Below, piece by piece: positions 15,850 through 24,014 of a DNA stretch of 34,343 nucleotides. Source of the DNA: a virus. The first letter of the stretch is position 1. The number at the start of each line of letters is the position of its first letter. A program made the position numbers and the translations under genes. The stretch is taken from positions 1-34,343 of the IMG/VR virus record IMGVR_UViG_3300046694_000157, one strand, 5' to 3'. The notes under the pieces were generated by a model. That model was not told the origin of the DNA and ran no database searches. It saw nothing but the letters and a program-made list of their open reading frames with translations.

Positions 15850-16292
15850 TCAAGCTTCGCGCCCTGACCGCTTACCTGATCGAGCGCCGCCTGGTCGAGT
15901 CCGAGCAGCTCGACAGCTGGACCAACCAGGTGAATCTCGAACTGATCTGGAAACCCGACGTCGACGGCATGCGCATGGGTGACATGCGCTACAGCGCCAC
16001 GATCGCGCTGGAGCGTTTCGCCGATCACCCGGGGCGTCTGATGGCGTTGGTGGGCAGTTGGCTCGAGGGCAACGACCAGGAGCGCGACGAACTGCCGGCG
16101 GCAAAGTTCGACATCACCATGCTCGACAGTGATTTAGCCGACGTCGACATCACCCTTGAATTCATTGAGCCGCAATATCTGGCCGAGGATCCGGAGGGCG
16201 AAATCGAGAGTTTTGGTAAGACCTGGTCGTTCATCCCGTTTGACCTGTGGGTCGCCGAACACGGCGAGGTGTCGAGCCGTGGCCGGGCGTAG
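15846..16292 (+). CDS. R: Tail completion protein, P2 gpR-like
   Basis: The 148-residue protein starts with GTG at 15846, overlapping the L stop. It begins MIKLRALTAYLIERRLVES and contains RYSATIALERFADHP, a pattern of phage tail completion R proteins that cap the tail tube next to the head connector. Alternative in-frame starts upstream lie inside L and are rejected. Its stop overlaps the start of the S-like gene, so the two are probably translationally coupled, as their P2 counterparts are neighbours. Confidence 0.82.
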   Translation: MIKLRALTAYLIERRLVESEQLDSWTNQVNLELIWKPDVDGMRMGDMRYSATIALERFADHPGRLMALVGSWLEGNDQERDELPAAKFDITMLDSDLADVDITLEFIEPQYLAEDPEGEIESFGKTWSFIPFDLWVAEHGEVSSRGRA

Positions 16293-16962
16293 CACGTTCG
16301 AGCTCGACGTCCGGGGCTACCTCGGCGTGCGCGAGCAAATGGCGCTACTGAGTCTGCCGCCGCAACTGCGCCGGCGTCTGCTGAACAACGTCTCCAAGCG
16401 CGTGCGATCGATGAGCCGCAAGCGTGTGCGCGACCAGCAGAACCTGGACGGTTCGCCCTTTGAGGCACGCAAAGGTTCGGGAAAGGGCAAGAAAAAGATG
16501 GAGGCGGGGTTGGCCAAGCTGATGCAGGTCACCAGCGTCAGTGCCGACGAAGCCGTGCTGGGCTGGAAAAATGCCCTGACCAGTTGGGTCGCGGCGCAGC
16601 AACACAATGGTGTCAGTGAGCGCCGTACGGCCGCCGAAATGAAGCGGTGGAATACCGTTCCCGCCGGCCTGGCTGCCACGGAAAAGCAGGCTAAACGCCT
16701 GCGCAAGTTAGGTTTCAAGGTTCGCCAGGAGGGCAAGAAGTCCCTGACCAGACCGTCAGTGGCTTGGATTCAAGAACACGTCAACTACGCCAGGGCGGGG
16801 CTGCTGATCCGCATCCTGGACGACGAAAAAACCGAGAGCAGCGGCGCACAAAGCTGGGAGATCACTTTGCCCAAGCGCCAATTCATCGGCGTCGGCACCG
16901 AAGGCGATACCGCCTCGCTGCTGAACCAGGTGCTCCAACAAATCCTTAATTCACCCCGCTAG
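16279..16962 (+). CDS. S: Virion morphogenesis / tail completion protein, gpS-like
   Basis: The 227-residue protein, starting with GTG at 16279, has GAGG nine nt upstream and overlaps R by 14 nt. It is very basic (RRRLLNNVSKRVRSMSRKRVRDQQNLDGSPF), the signature of the phage virion morphogenesis family that includes P2 gpS and Mu gpG, which finish the tail tip facing the head. It ends with TASLLNQVLQQIL. The longer ORF beginning at 16156 lies inside R and is rejected. Confidence 0.85.
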   Translation: MAGRSTFELDVRGYLGVREQMALLSLPPQLRRRLLNNVSKRVRSMSRKRVRDQQNLDGSPFEARKGSGKGKKKMEAGLAKLMQVTSVSADEAVLGWKNALTSWVAAQQHNGVSERRTAAEMKRWNTVPAGLAATEKQAKRLRKLGFKVRQEGKKSLTRPSVAWIQEHVNYARAGLLIRILDDEKTESSGAQSWEITLPKRQFIGVGTEGDTASLLNQVLQQILNSPR

Positions 16963-16973
16963 CGAGGCACTGC

Positions 16974-18089
16974 ATGGCACTCGGCAAAGTCAGCGTTAAC
17001 AACCTCAATCTCGGCCAGGGTGCCGTGACTGAGATCGAACGCTATTTCCTTTTCATCGGCACCGCCGCCAAAAACGTCGGCCAGTTGCTCGCACTCAATA
17101 CCGACAGCGACCTCGACGGTTCGCTGGGTATTCCGGCCAGTGATCTGAAAACTCAGATCACTGCAGCACGTCTCAATGGCGGCGATCGCTGGGCGTGCCT
17201 GGCGGCTCCGATCGCGGCCGATGGTAACTGGTCCGAAGCACTGACCAACGCCCAGCAGAAAGGCTTTTCCGTCGAGGCGGTGGTTATTACTACGCCAGTA
17301 GAAGCCGGCAATGAACTGTCGGTCATGCATGACGCGGCGATCGGACTGAACAACACCTTTGGCCGTCGCGCTTTTGTCATGGCGGCAAGTGCCGGCATCA
17401 CTGTGCAACAGACCTGGGCGGAATACCTGATCGAACAGAAGGCGATCACCGCCGATCTGGCTGCGCCGCGTGTCCTGGTCGTGCCGCAGTTGCACGGCAA
17501 TGACCTAGGCGTGCTGGCTGGCCGACTGGCCAACGCCGCCGTGAGCATTGCCGACAGTCCGATGCGCGTGGCGTCTGGTGCTCTGCTGGGCCTGGGCCCC
17601 GTTCCCGTCGACAAGGAAGGCGTGCCGTTGCCGTCCGCCATTCGCGCCGAGCTGGACGCCGCACGTTTCTCCGTGTCGCAAACCTATGCCGATTACCCGG
17701 GCGTGTTCTGGGGCGACGGCAACATGCTCGATGCGCCTGCCAGTGACTTTCAGGTGGTTGAGTACCTGCGCCTGGCCGACAAGGCCGCTCGCCAAGTCCG
17801 CCCGCTGCTGATCCGCCGTGTGGGTGATCGTCGCTTGAACAACTCGCCCAACAGCATGGCTGCCGCTATCAGCGCATTCATGAAGCCGCTGCGCCAGATG
17901 GCCAAGTCCACCACCTTCGCCGGCGAGGTGTTCCCGGGCGAGATCGAATCGCCAAAAGACGGCGACATCGTCCTGGTGTGGCACAGCAAAACGAAGGTTG
18001 AGATCTACATCAAGATCCGACCGCTCAACTGCCCGAAAGACCTGACGGCGAACATCGCCCTCGACCTTTCCAGCGAAGATTCGGAGTAA
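16974..18089 (+). CDS. Contractile tail sheath protein, DUF2586 type
   Basis: The 371-residue protein begins MALGKVSVNNLNLGQGAVTE and belongs by pattern to the DUF2586 family found in HP1-like phages in place of P2 gpFI. These are read as sheath proteins because they occupy the sheath position, just before the tube gene, and have sheath-like alpha/beta segments (for example EAVVITTPVEAGNELSVMHD and the C-terminal DGDIVLVWHSKTKVEIYIKI). GCGAGG lies upstream of the ATG. Contraction would drive DNA injection. Confidence 0.85.
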   Translation: MALGKVSVNNLNLGQGAVTEIERYFLFIGTAAKNVGQLLALNTDSDLDGSLGIPASDLKTQITAARLNGGDRWACLAAPIAADGNWSEALTNAQQKGFSVEAVVITTPVEAGNELSVMHDAAIGLNNTFGRRAFVMAASAGITVQQTWAEYLIEQKAITADLAAPRVLVVPQLHGNDLGVLAGRLANAAVSIADSPMRVASGALLGLGPVPVDKEGVPLPSAIRAELDAARFSVSQTYADYPGVFWGDGNMLDAPASDFQVVEYLRLADKAARQVRPLLIRRVGDRRLNNSPNSMAAAISAFMKPLRQMAKSTTFAGEVFPGEIESPKDGDIVLVWHSKTKVEIYIKIRPLNCPKDLTANIALDLSSEDSE

Positions 18090-18094
18090 CCCTT

Positions 18095-18544
18095 ATGTCC
18101 CGTATTGGCGGTAAAAACTTCGACATCAACCTGGGCGATCTCCAGATCCATGTCGAAAGCTGCACCTTGGATATCACCGACAACACCGCCGTGGCGCAAA
18201 CCCGTGGCGTGCCCAACGGCACCGTTGACGGCGATGTATCTGCCAGTGGCGAGTTCGAGTTCGACACCAACAACTTCAACCTGCTGATCGAGGCGGCACG
18301 CTCTGCCGGCAGCTTCCGCCAGTTGGAGCCTTTCGACTCGGTCTTCTTCGCCAAAGCCGGGGATGAAGAGCTGCGCATCGAGGCCTTCGGCTGCAAGTTG
18401 AAGGTGTCCAGCCTGCTCAGCGTCGACCCGAAAGGTGGCGAGAAAACCAAGCACAAGGTGCCGTTCGACGTTTCCAGTCCGGACTTCGTGCGCATCAACG
18501 GCGTGCCGTACCTGGCTGCGGCCGAGATCGAGGGTCTGCGCTGA
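18095..18544 (+). CDS. Tail tube protein, DUF2597 type
   Basis: The 149-residue protein begins MSRIGGKNFDINLGDLQIHVE and matches the DUF2597 pattern. The beta-rich sequence (VSASGEFEFDTNNFNLLIEAA, then ELRIEAFGCKLKVSSLLSVD) and position just behind the sheath gene indicate the inner tail tube. It is 5 nt downstream of the sheath stop, so stoichiometric co-translation is plausible. Its TGA overlaps the ATG of the zinc-finger gene. Confidence 0.82.
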   Translation: MSRIGGKNFDINLGDLQIHVESCTLDITDNTAVAQTRGVPNGTVDGDVSASGEFEFDTNNFNLLIEAARSAGSFRQLEPFDSVFFAKAGDEELRIEAFGCKLKVSSLLSVDPKGGEKTKHKVPFDVSSPDFVRINGVPYLAAAEIEGLR

Positions 18545-18756
18545 TGGGGGACTGGCTCGACGACGCTAAGGCGATTTCTGAGTTGGAGCGTGAGCGCTCG
18601 ATCGCTTCCCATCACGCGAGACCGCGCCCAACGGGACCGAGTCGGATTCATTGCCTGGATTGCGAAGAACAAATACCCGAGCAGCGTCGTGCTGCTCCAG
18701 GAATTCTTCGCTGCACACCCTGCGAATCTTTTGCCGAAAAAGGACAGCGCCGATGA
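18544..18756 (+). CDS. TraR/DksA-type C4 zinc-finger protein
   Basis: The 70-residue protein has a C-terminal CLDC-X17-CTPC motif, as in TraR/DksA family proteins, and a short helical N terminus (DDAKAISELERERSIA). Many P2-related phages carry such a small protein between tail and lysis genes. In longer relatives this type enters the RNA polymerase secondary channel; whether this one does is unknown. Both ends overlap neighbours by ATGA, so it is tightly coupled. Confidence 0.85.
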   Translation: MGDWLDDAKAISELERERSIASHHARPRPTGPSRIHCLDCEEQIPEQRRAAPGILRCTPCESFAEKGQRR

Positions 18757-19049
18757 GTGCTCGTGCCACGCCGAAAGCTACCCTGGAGAGTCGCCTTGCT
18801 GTGTTAGATCACCGCGTCAGCGACCTTGAGGAACGCCATGAAACGGTCCCCACGCGTGTCACGCGATTGGAGGGCGAGTTTGAACACATGGCTGTACAGC
18901 TCTCGGATCTGAATAACGGCCAACGCGAACTGACAGCCACCGTCTCCGACATCGGCACCAAGGTGACCCGCATGCTCGCCGTGCTGACTGTCCTGGGGGT
19001 AGTTGCGCAGATGGTCGGGCCGGCTTTGCTCAGGATCCTGTTCCCATGA
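18753..19049 (+). CDS. Candidate holin (single C-terminal membrane segment)
   Basis: The 98-residue protein starts at 18753, overlapping the TraR-like stop. Residues 10-70 are charged and helical (LAVLDHRVSDLEERHET...), and residues 73-98 form one hydrophobic segment (MLAVLTVLGVVAQMVGPALLRILF). Just before the endolysin, this fits a holin that controls the timing of lysis, although most holins have two or three membrane segments. It might also be an accessory membrane protein. The stop overlaps the endolysin start. Confidence 0.68.
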   Translation: MSARATPKATLESRLAVLDHRVSDLEERHETVPTRVTRLEGEFEHMAVQLSDLNNGQRELTATVSDIGTKVTRMLAVLTVLGVVAQMVGPALLRILFP

Positions 19050-19579
19050 GCCTGCGCAACAAGATCGCCGCCGGTGCCCTGGTGCTTTGCAGCGGAGCGC
19101 TGACTGCATTCCTGGGCAAGTGGGAAGGCAACGGCCAGAACGTCGTGTACGCCGACAAGTTGGCCCGTGGTCTGCCTACGGTGTGCAAGGGCATCACGCG
19201 TTACACCAGTCCGTATCCGCTAATCGTCGGTGACTACTGGTCGCCGGCACGCTGTGCCGAGGTGGAGCAGCTGGTGATCGAGAAAGGCCAGTTGGCTCTG
19301 GCTGACTGCCTGAGCAACCCAGCGATCGAGCAGAAGACTTTCGACGCCCTGAGCAGCCACGGCCACAACTTCGGTGTGCCCAGTACCTGTGCCAGTCGCG
19401 CGGTCGGCCTGATCAATGCCGGTCGCATCGCCGAGGGTTGCAAGGCGTTGGCCTGGGCGCCGGATGGCAAAACACCGGTGTGGTCATCGGTCACCGATGC
19501 CCAGGGCCGCAAGCAGTTTTTACCCGGGCTGCACGCTCGCCGGCGGGCCGAAGCGGCTATGTGCGCGGAGGGTTTGTGA
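19046..19579 (+). CDS. Endolysin, GH24 lysozyme with signal-anchor segment
   Basis: The 177-residue enzyme hydrolyses the glycan strands of peptidoglycan. A weakly hydrophobic Ala/Gly-rich N-terminal segment (residues 6-24) is typical of signal-anchor-release endolysins, exported by Sec and held in the membrane until it depolarises. Catalytic residues are E27 (KWEGNG), D37 (VYADKL) and T45 (GLPTVCKG), close to the E-8aa-D-5aa-T spacing of GH24. Cys15 lies in the anchor and other Cys follow (C47, C71), so disulfide control as in P1 Lyz is possible. It lies between holin candidate and spanin genes, with ATGA overlaps. Confidence 0.88.
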   Translation: MSLRNKIAAGALVLCSGALTAFLGKWEGNGQNVVYADKLARGLPTVCKGITRYTSPYPLIVGDYWSPARCAEVEQLVIEKGQLALADCLSNPAIEQKTFDALSSHGHNFGVPSTCASRAVGLINAGRIAEGCKALAWAPDGKTPVWSSVTDAQGRKQFLPGLHARRRAEAAMCAEGL

Positions 19580-20034
19580 TGCTCCGCGAGAACCTGTTCC
19601 CGCTGCTGGTGTGCCTGCTGGCTTACATCGGATTCGACATCCTGCAAGAACAGCGCGACACCGCACGGGCAGAGCGAGACGCCGCCCAATACGAGGTCGA
19701 CGGCCTGCGGGAGGCGGCTCGAATCAGCGGGGAAATGATCGCCGCCCGAGACGCGATTGACCGTAACCGTACCCAGGAACTGAACGATGCACGCACTGAA
19801 ATCGATGCTTTGCGCCTTGACGTTGCCGATGGCCGTCAGCGGCTGCGCGTCAAAGCCATCTGCAGTAGCACCACGCCAGACACCACCGCCGCCGGCGGCG
19901 TGGCTGATGCAGGTACCGCCGAACTCGCAGCAGACGCTCGACCGGATTATTTCACCCTCAGAGATCAGCTTGCCCTCAGCAAGCAAATGATCCTGGGCCT
20001 GCAGGACTACGTCAGCCAGGTGTGCCTGCGCTGA
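19579..20034 (+). CDS. Rz: Rz-type inner membrane spanin
   Basis: The 151-residue protein begins MLRENLFPLLVCLLAYIGFD, an uncleaved N-terminal membrane anchor, followed by a long charged coiled coil (residues 24-90, QEQRDTARAERDAAQYEVDG and on). This is the Rz layout: the anchored protein crosses the periplasm and with Rz1 fuses inner and outer membranes in the last step of lysis. Start ATG 19579 overlaps the endolysin stop. Rz1 is encoded inside it in another frame. Confidence 0.86.
   Translation: MLRENLFPLLVCLLAYIGFDILQEQRDTARAERDAAQYEVDGLREAARISGEMIAARDAIDRNRTQELNDARTEIDALRLDVADGRQRLRVKAICSSTTPDTTAAGGVADAGTAELAADARPDYFTLRDQLALSKQMILGLQDYVSQVCLR
19787..19990 (+). CDS. Rz1: Rz1-type outer membrane lipoprotein, embedded in Rz
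   Basis: This 67-residue ORF lies wholly inside Rz in a different frame. It begins MHALKSMLCALTLPMAVSGC: a basic start, a hydrophobic core and a lipobox ending AVSGC, so Cys20 should be lipidated after signal peptidase II cleavage. The mature part has a proline run (QTPPPPAAW), typical of Rz1. Lipobox plus prolines plus nested position make a chance ORF unlikely. Its partner is Rz. Confidence 0.85.
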   Translation: MHALKSMLCALTLPMAVSGCASKPSAVAPRQTPPPPAAWLMQVPPNSQQTLDRIISPSEISLPSASK

Positions 20035-20071
20035 CCCGAATCACCCCTTTAACCTAACCACCAAAACGGAC

Positions 20072-20371
20072 ATGAACATGAGCCAGATCCAATCCCGCGA
20101 AATCACCCTGGAAATCGGCGAGAAAGAATTCGCCTTCAACCTGACGCCTCAGGACGTGACCAAGTACTTCAACGCTATGACCGCCAACAACAAGGTCGCG
20201 CCGTCCTTCAACTTGCTGAGCACCACTGTGCTGCCGGCGCAGAAGACCGATCTGCGCGAGCTGATGGTTAACCCGGTTAACACCATGCAGATCGCCGGCG
20301 CGCTGCTCGAGGAGTACGCCCCTGACATCGGGATCATCGTAAAAAAGCCCTTGAGCACGCTGACCGCCTGA
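20072..20371 (+). CDS. Tail assembly chaperone, short (zero-frame) product
   Basis: The 99-residue protein begins MNMSQIQSREITLEIGEKEF. Position directly before the tape measure and the frameshift site near its end identify it as the gpE/gpG-type tail chaperone that coats the tape measure during tail assembly. The zero-frame product ends PLSTLTA at 20371. A second ATG at 20078 could be the true start. See the frameshift product that reads on to 20535. Confidence 0.8.
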   Translation: MNMSQIQSREITLEIGEKEFAFNLTPQDVTKYFNAMTANNKVAPSFNLLSTTVLPAQKTDLRELMVNPVNTMQIAGALLEEYAPDIGIIVKKPLSTLTA

Positions 20372-20535
20372 CCGAGGACGGGCTGGGCCAGCTGATGGCC
20401 CTGACCAACCGTTGGCTGCCTGGCGCCGAGCCCACCATTGAGAACATGGGCACGGCCAAGTGGCTGGAAGACGAACACTGGAAGCGCATGGAATTTGCTG
20501 TAGCCAACGGCATTGCCCATGCGCTGAACGGATAG
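20072..20535 (+). CDS. Tail assembly chaperone, -1 frameshift product
   Basis: At 20341-20347 the sequence A AAA AAG is in the correct phase of the zero frame (GTA AAA AAG) for simultaneous -1 slippage. After slippage reading resumes at G20347 (GCC CTT GAG) and continues to TAG at 20533-20535, giving 154 residues: 92 shared plus 62 new, ending ANGIAHALNG. The downstream frame has no good start codon near its beginning and fills the gap before the tape measure with protein-like sequence (RWLPGAEPTIENMG, WLEDEHWKRMEF). This matches P2 E/E' and lambda G/GT, where a fixed ratio of short and long chaperone is needed. Confidence 0.85.
20341..20347 (+). promoter_or_regulatory. Programmed -1 ribosomal frameshift site A AAA AAG
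   Basis: The heptamer has X XXY YYZ form in phase with the chaperone reading frame. Overlapping and after it, AGCCC (20346-20350) can pair with GGGCT (20380-20384), a possible but unproven downstream stimulator. The six-A run lies in an otherwise GC-rich gene, which favours a selected function. Confidence 0.85.
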
Positions 20536-20542
20536 GACACAC

Positions 20543-22528
20543 ATGGCCGACCGTAGCGCCCGCCTGGACTTCATCCTGGCCCTGACCGACAAGGTCACTG
20601 CACCGTTGGGCAAGGTGAAAGCGGGTTTTTCCGACCTTACCGAGCAAAGCGAAAAGAACATCAAAACGATGGGCATGGGCTTGGCCGGTGTCACGGGTGC
20701 TTTCGTCGGCATCAACGAATCTCTGCAGCCTGCGCTGGAAATGAACCGCGCCCTGGGCGAGGTCAAATCCTTGGGCGTGGCTGAGGACGCGCTCACGGCG
20801 CTGAATCAAAAATCTCTGGAGTTCTCGGTGGCCTATGGCGAGAACGCCCGGGATTTCGTCGCCTCGGCGTACACCATCGAGGGCGCTATCAAGGGCCTGA
20901 CCGGCAACCAGTTAGCCACCTTCACCAATACCAGCAACCTGTTGGCCAAGGCCACCAAGTCCGACGCCGAAACGATGGGCGCCTATGTGGGCACCATGTA
21001 CAACTTGTTCAAAGGTCAGGCGGACGCCATGGGCAAGGGCGAGTGGGTTGAAAAGCTGGGCGGGCAGACGGCCCTCGCGGTTCAACTGTTCCGAACCGAC
21101 GGCGCCCAACTCAAGGACGCGTTCAAGGAAGTGGGCTCCATCGCCACCGCCGCCGGCGTGGACATCGCCGAGCAGTTTGCGGTGATCGGCTCGCTGAGCA
21201 GCACCATGGAAGGCGGCGATGCCGGCGGCCGTTACAAGGCGTTCTTCGAGAACCTGGGCGCCGCCTCCGAAAAGATGGGGATGAAGTTCACGGACTCCAA
21301 CGGCAAGGCGTTGCCCATGCTGCAGATCATGGAAAAGCTGCAGGGCAAATTGGGTGACCTGACCAGCGCGTCGGCCAACACCAAACTGATGGAGGCGTTC
21401 GGCGGGGAGGGTGCGCAGGTGATCACGTCCCTGGCCAAGGACACCGATCGGCTGCGCAACGGCATGGATAAGTTGGGCAAGGTGCGCGGCCTCGAGGACG
21501 CCGAGAACATGGCCAAGGCCATGGTCGACCCGTGGCAGCAATTTGCGGCAGCGGTCGAAGCGCTGCGCATCGCTTTCGGCCAGGCACTGATCCCCATCCT
21601 GACGCCGCTGATGGCCAAGCTGTCCGGCATTGCCGGCACCATGACCCGCTGGACTCAGATGTTCCCCAACATCACGCGGGTGATCGGCATCGTCTCGTTG
21701 ACGATCCTGGCGCTCATCGCCGCCATGTCCCTGCTGACGTTTGCCGTCGGTGCCGGCCGGATGGCGTGGATGGCCATGGTGACGGTCTGGAAAGTGGTGC
21801 AGCTGCTTAATCTGCGTGCCGTGGCCGGGTTCATTCTGCAGGTGGCGGTGATCGCGCTGTATGTCGCGGGCCTGACGATTCTCTACACCACGATGGGGAT
21901 CATTCGCGCCGCCATGCTGCTGTGGCAGGGCGCGATATGGCTGGTCAACGTTGCTCTGACGGCCAACCCTATCGGCGTAGTCGTGATGGGGATCGCCGCT
22001 CTGATCGCGCTGGTCGCCGTCGCCATTTACTACTGGGATGACTGGACGTCAGCGCTGATGAACACCGAGGCGTTCAAGTGGGTCAGCGCGCAGCTCCAAG
22101 CACTCTCTGACTGGTTCACGTCCATGGGCGGCTGGAGTGGCATGGCCAAGGCCGCTTGGGACGGCATCGTCGCGATCTTTCACAAGTCGATCAACAGCCT
22201 GATCGAGATGCTGAACAAGATCCCCGGCGTCGACATCAAGACCAAGTTCGGCGCCATGCCTGAAGTACCCGGTACCGACATTGGCGTCAACAACGTGGAT
22301 GCCTCTGCAGCTGCGCAAAAAGCCCAGCAGACCATCAACGCAGCCATTCCAAGCCTGTCGCCTGCGCGGCCCAACGTAGTGCCGCCGGGTGGCCTGCTGA
22401 CCAGCATTCAGAACAACAACAGCAGCCAGAACAAAGGCATGCACGTGGAGAAAGTCGAGATCCACAACAGCAAGCCTATGACTCAGCTGGAGATGGAAAA
22501 CATGGTGAACATGGCGGTACCGGGATGA
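20543..22528 (+). CDS. Tail tape measure protein
   Basis: The 661-residue protein sets tail length and is ejected into the host membrane. Residues 1-370 are helical and rich in Ala, Gly and Lys (for example DVTEQ-type repeats and the LMEAFGGEGAQVITSLAKDTD region typical of TMP proteins). Between about 385 and 500 there are three long hydrophobic segments (IIGIVSLTILALIAAMSLLTF, FILQVAVIALYVAGLTIL, VVVMGIAALIALVAVAIYYW). The C terminus is polar with Asn/Ser (NNNSSQNKG). Its length would suggest a tail of about 100 nm by the usual residue-to-length rule. It starts 7 nt after the chaperone. Confidence 0.93.
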   Translation: MADRSARLDFILALTDKVTAPLGKVKAGFSDLTEQSEKNIKTMGMGLAGVTGAFVGINESLQPALEMNRALGEVKSLGVAEDALTALNQKSLEFSVAYGENARDFVASAYTIEGAIKGLTGNQLATFTNTSNLLAKATKSDAETMGAYVGTMYNLFKGQADAMGKGEWVEKLGGQTALAVQLFRTDGAQLKDAFKEVGSIATAAGVDIAEQFAVIGSLSSTMEGGDAGGRYKAFFENLGAASEKMGMKFTDSNGKALPMLQIMEKLQGKLGDLTSASANTKLMEAFGGEGAQVITSLAKDTDRLRNGMDKLGKVRGLEDAENMAKAMVDPWQQFAAAVEALRIAFGQALIPILTPLMAKLSGIAGTMTRWTQMFPNITRVIGIVSLTILALIAAMSLLTFAVGAGRMAWMAMVTVWKVVQLLNLRAVAGFILQVAVIALYVAGLTILYTTMGIIRAAMLLWQGAIWLVNVALTANPIGVVVMGIAALIALVAVAIYYWDDWTSALMNTEAFKWVSAQLQALSDWFTSMGGWSGMAKAAWDGIVAIFHKSINSLIEMLNKIPGVDIKTKFGAMPEVPGTDIGVNNVDASAAAQKAQQTINAAIPSLSPARPNVVPPGGLLTSIQNNNSSQNKGMHVEKVEIHNSKPMTQLEMENMVNMAVPG

Positions 22529-22842
22529 GCGAATACATCGACCTGCTGATCCACGACAACGACCTGGTGCTCGATCCGTCCCGCCAGCCCGAGCTGATCG
22601 ATGACCGGGCCAGCATCGCTCAGGACATCGCTCACATGATCCGCGATAGCGGCCTGCTGGTGACGTTGGTGGCCGAGCGCAACCGCCTGAAACAGCGCGA
22701 CTGCATTCAGCAACTGGAGCTGCTGGTCGAGGCGGACGAACGCCTCGTACCGGGTACGGCACTGATTACCCAGCTTGAGCCTGGGCAGTTCCTGGTGACG
22801 GCCACAACCCTGAAATTCGGCAGTATCGAGGTGACGTTGTGA
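22525..22842 (+). CDS. Baseplate protein, DUF2590 type (gpW-like position)
   Basis: The 105-residue protein begins MSEYIDLLIHDNDLVLDPSR and contains SIAQDIAHMIRDSGLLVTLV, a pattern of DUF2590-family phage proteins found just before the baseplate J gene. By analogy with gp25/gpW proteins it would join wedge and sheath at the baseplate. It overlaps the tape measure stop and the J-like start by 4 nt each, so the three are coupled. Confidence 0.78.
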   Translation: MSEYIDLLIHDNDLVLDPSRQPELIDDRASIAQDIAHMIRDSGLLVTLVAERNRLKQRDCIQQLELLVEADERLVPGTALITQLEPGQFLVTATTLKFGSIEVTL

Positions 22843-24014
22843 GTGACGTGGATTTCAAACAGGCCCTGTCCGATGCCGGCATTCCGACCACTGAGGCCGG
22901 CCTGCGCCAGGCGTGGGAAGCGGAAGTGAACGCCCAGGGCAGCAAACTGAGCAATACCAGCACTTGGTCGCCGTTCTGGCGGGTGGTCACCGCGTTGGTG
23001 ACTAAGCCGGTGATGTGGATTCTGGACTTTTTGATCAGCACCGTACTGCCGAACTTCTTTGTCAAAACCGCCGTGGATGCCTGGCTCGACATGCTGGCCT
23101 GGGGCGTGAACGTTGAGCGCAAGGGCGCAACCAAGGCCACAGGTTTTCTGCTGTTCACCCGCGTGGCCCCCGGCGGCGCCCTCGAGGTCGCAAAGGGCAC
23201 GGTCGTGCAGTCGGCCGCGATCAATGGCCATGTGTACCAGCTGGTGACCACAGCGATCGGCACCTTTACCGATGGCGTGATGCAGTCGCTGGTACCGGTT
23301 GAAGCGGTCGACGTCGGCAGTGGTTTCAACTTGGCGCCTGGCTACTACGCCGTGTTGCCGGTACCGATTCCCGGCATTGCCCAGGTCGTCAACGCGGACG
23401 GCTGGTTGACCACGCCCGGGGCCGATCGGGAGCCCAACGACGAACTGCGCCTGCGCGTGCGCAACCAATTCTCGGCAGTCAACCAGTGGCACACCGACGC
23501 GGTGTATCGGGCGATGATTTCCGCCTTCCCGGGCGTGCGTCCGGACGGCGTGTATTTCGAACACGGCGCCCCGCGTGGACCCGGCAGTGCCAATGCTTTT
23601 GTGTTGTTCGATGCTGACGTGCCGGCGGCAACGTACCTGGCGCAAATCAACGCCCATATCCGCGACCTGGGCAACCATGGTCACGGCGACGACCTGCTGG
23701 TGATGGTCATGCCCGAAACTCAGCACGACCTGCGCGTGACACTCTGGCCGCGCTCGACGTTGACCGCTGCACAGCGTCAAACCCTGCAGGACGAAACCGC
23801 CTTGTTCATCCGTGCGGCCTTCCGTGAGAGCACGTCGGGCGACTACCAGCCGACGCTGACTTATCCACAGTCGCGCTTTTCCTTCAGCCGCTTGGGTGAA
23901 GAGCTGCACCAGCAGTTCCCCGGCATCGAGTCGCTGCACTTCGACAACGACGACATCCTCTCGGAGCTGAACATCCCCCGGATTCAGAGCCTGCAGGTGC
24001 TGAGCAATGATTAA
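22839..24014 (+). CDS. J: Baseplate wedge protein, gpJ family
   Basis: The 391-residue protein belongs by pattern to the baseplate J-like family (P2 gpJ, Mu gp47, T4 gp6): VDAWLDMLAWGVNVERKGATKATG, then GTVVQSAAINGHVYQLVTTA, GYYAVLPVPIPGIAQVVNADGW, and the conserved PGADREPNDELRLRVRNQF in the second third. It forms the wedge ring around the hub. It lies between the W-like and I-like genes, overlapping both. Confidence 0.9.
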   Translation: MSDVDFKQALSDAGIPTTEAGLRQAWEAEVNAQGSKLSNTSTWSPFWRVVTALVTKPVMWILDFLISTVLPNFFVKTAVDAWLDMLAWGVNVERKGATKATGFLLFTRVAPGGALEVAKGTVVQSAAINGHVYQLVTTAIGTFTDGVMQSLVPVEAVDVGSGFNLAPGYYAVLPVPIPGIAQVVNADGWLTTPGADREPNDELRLRVRNQFSAVNQWHTDAVYRAMISAFPGVRPDGVYFEHGAPRGPGSANAFVLFDADVPAATYLAQINAHIRDLGNHGHGDDLLVMVMPETQHDLRVTLWPRSTLTAAQRQTLQDETALFIRAAFRESTSGDYQPTLTYPQSRFSFSRLGEELHQQFPGIESLHFDNDDILSELNIPRIQSLQVLSND

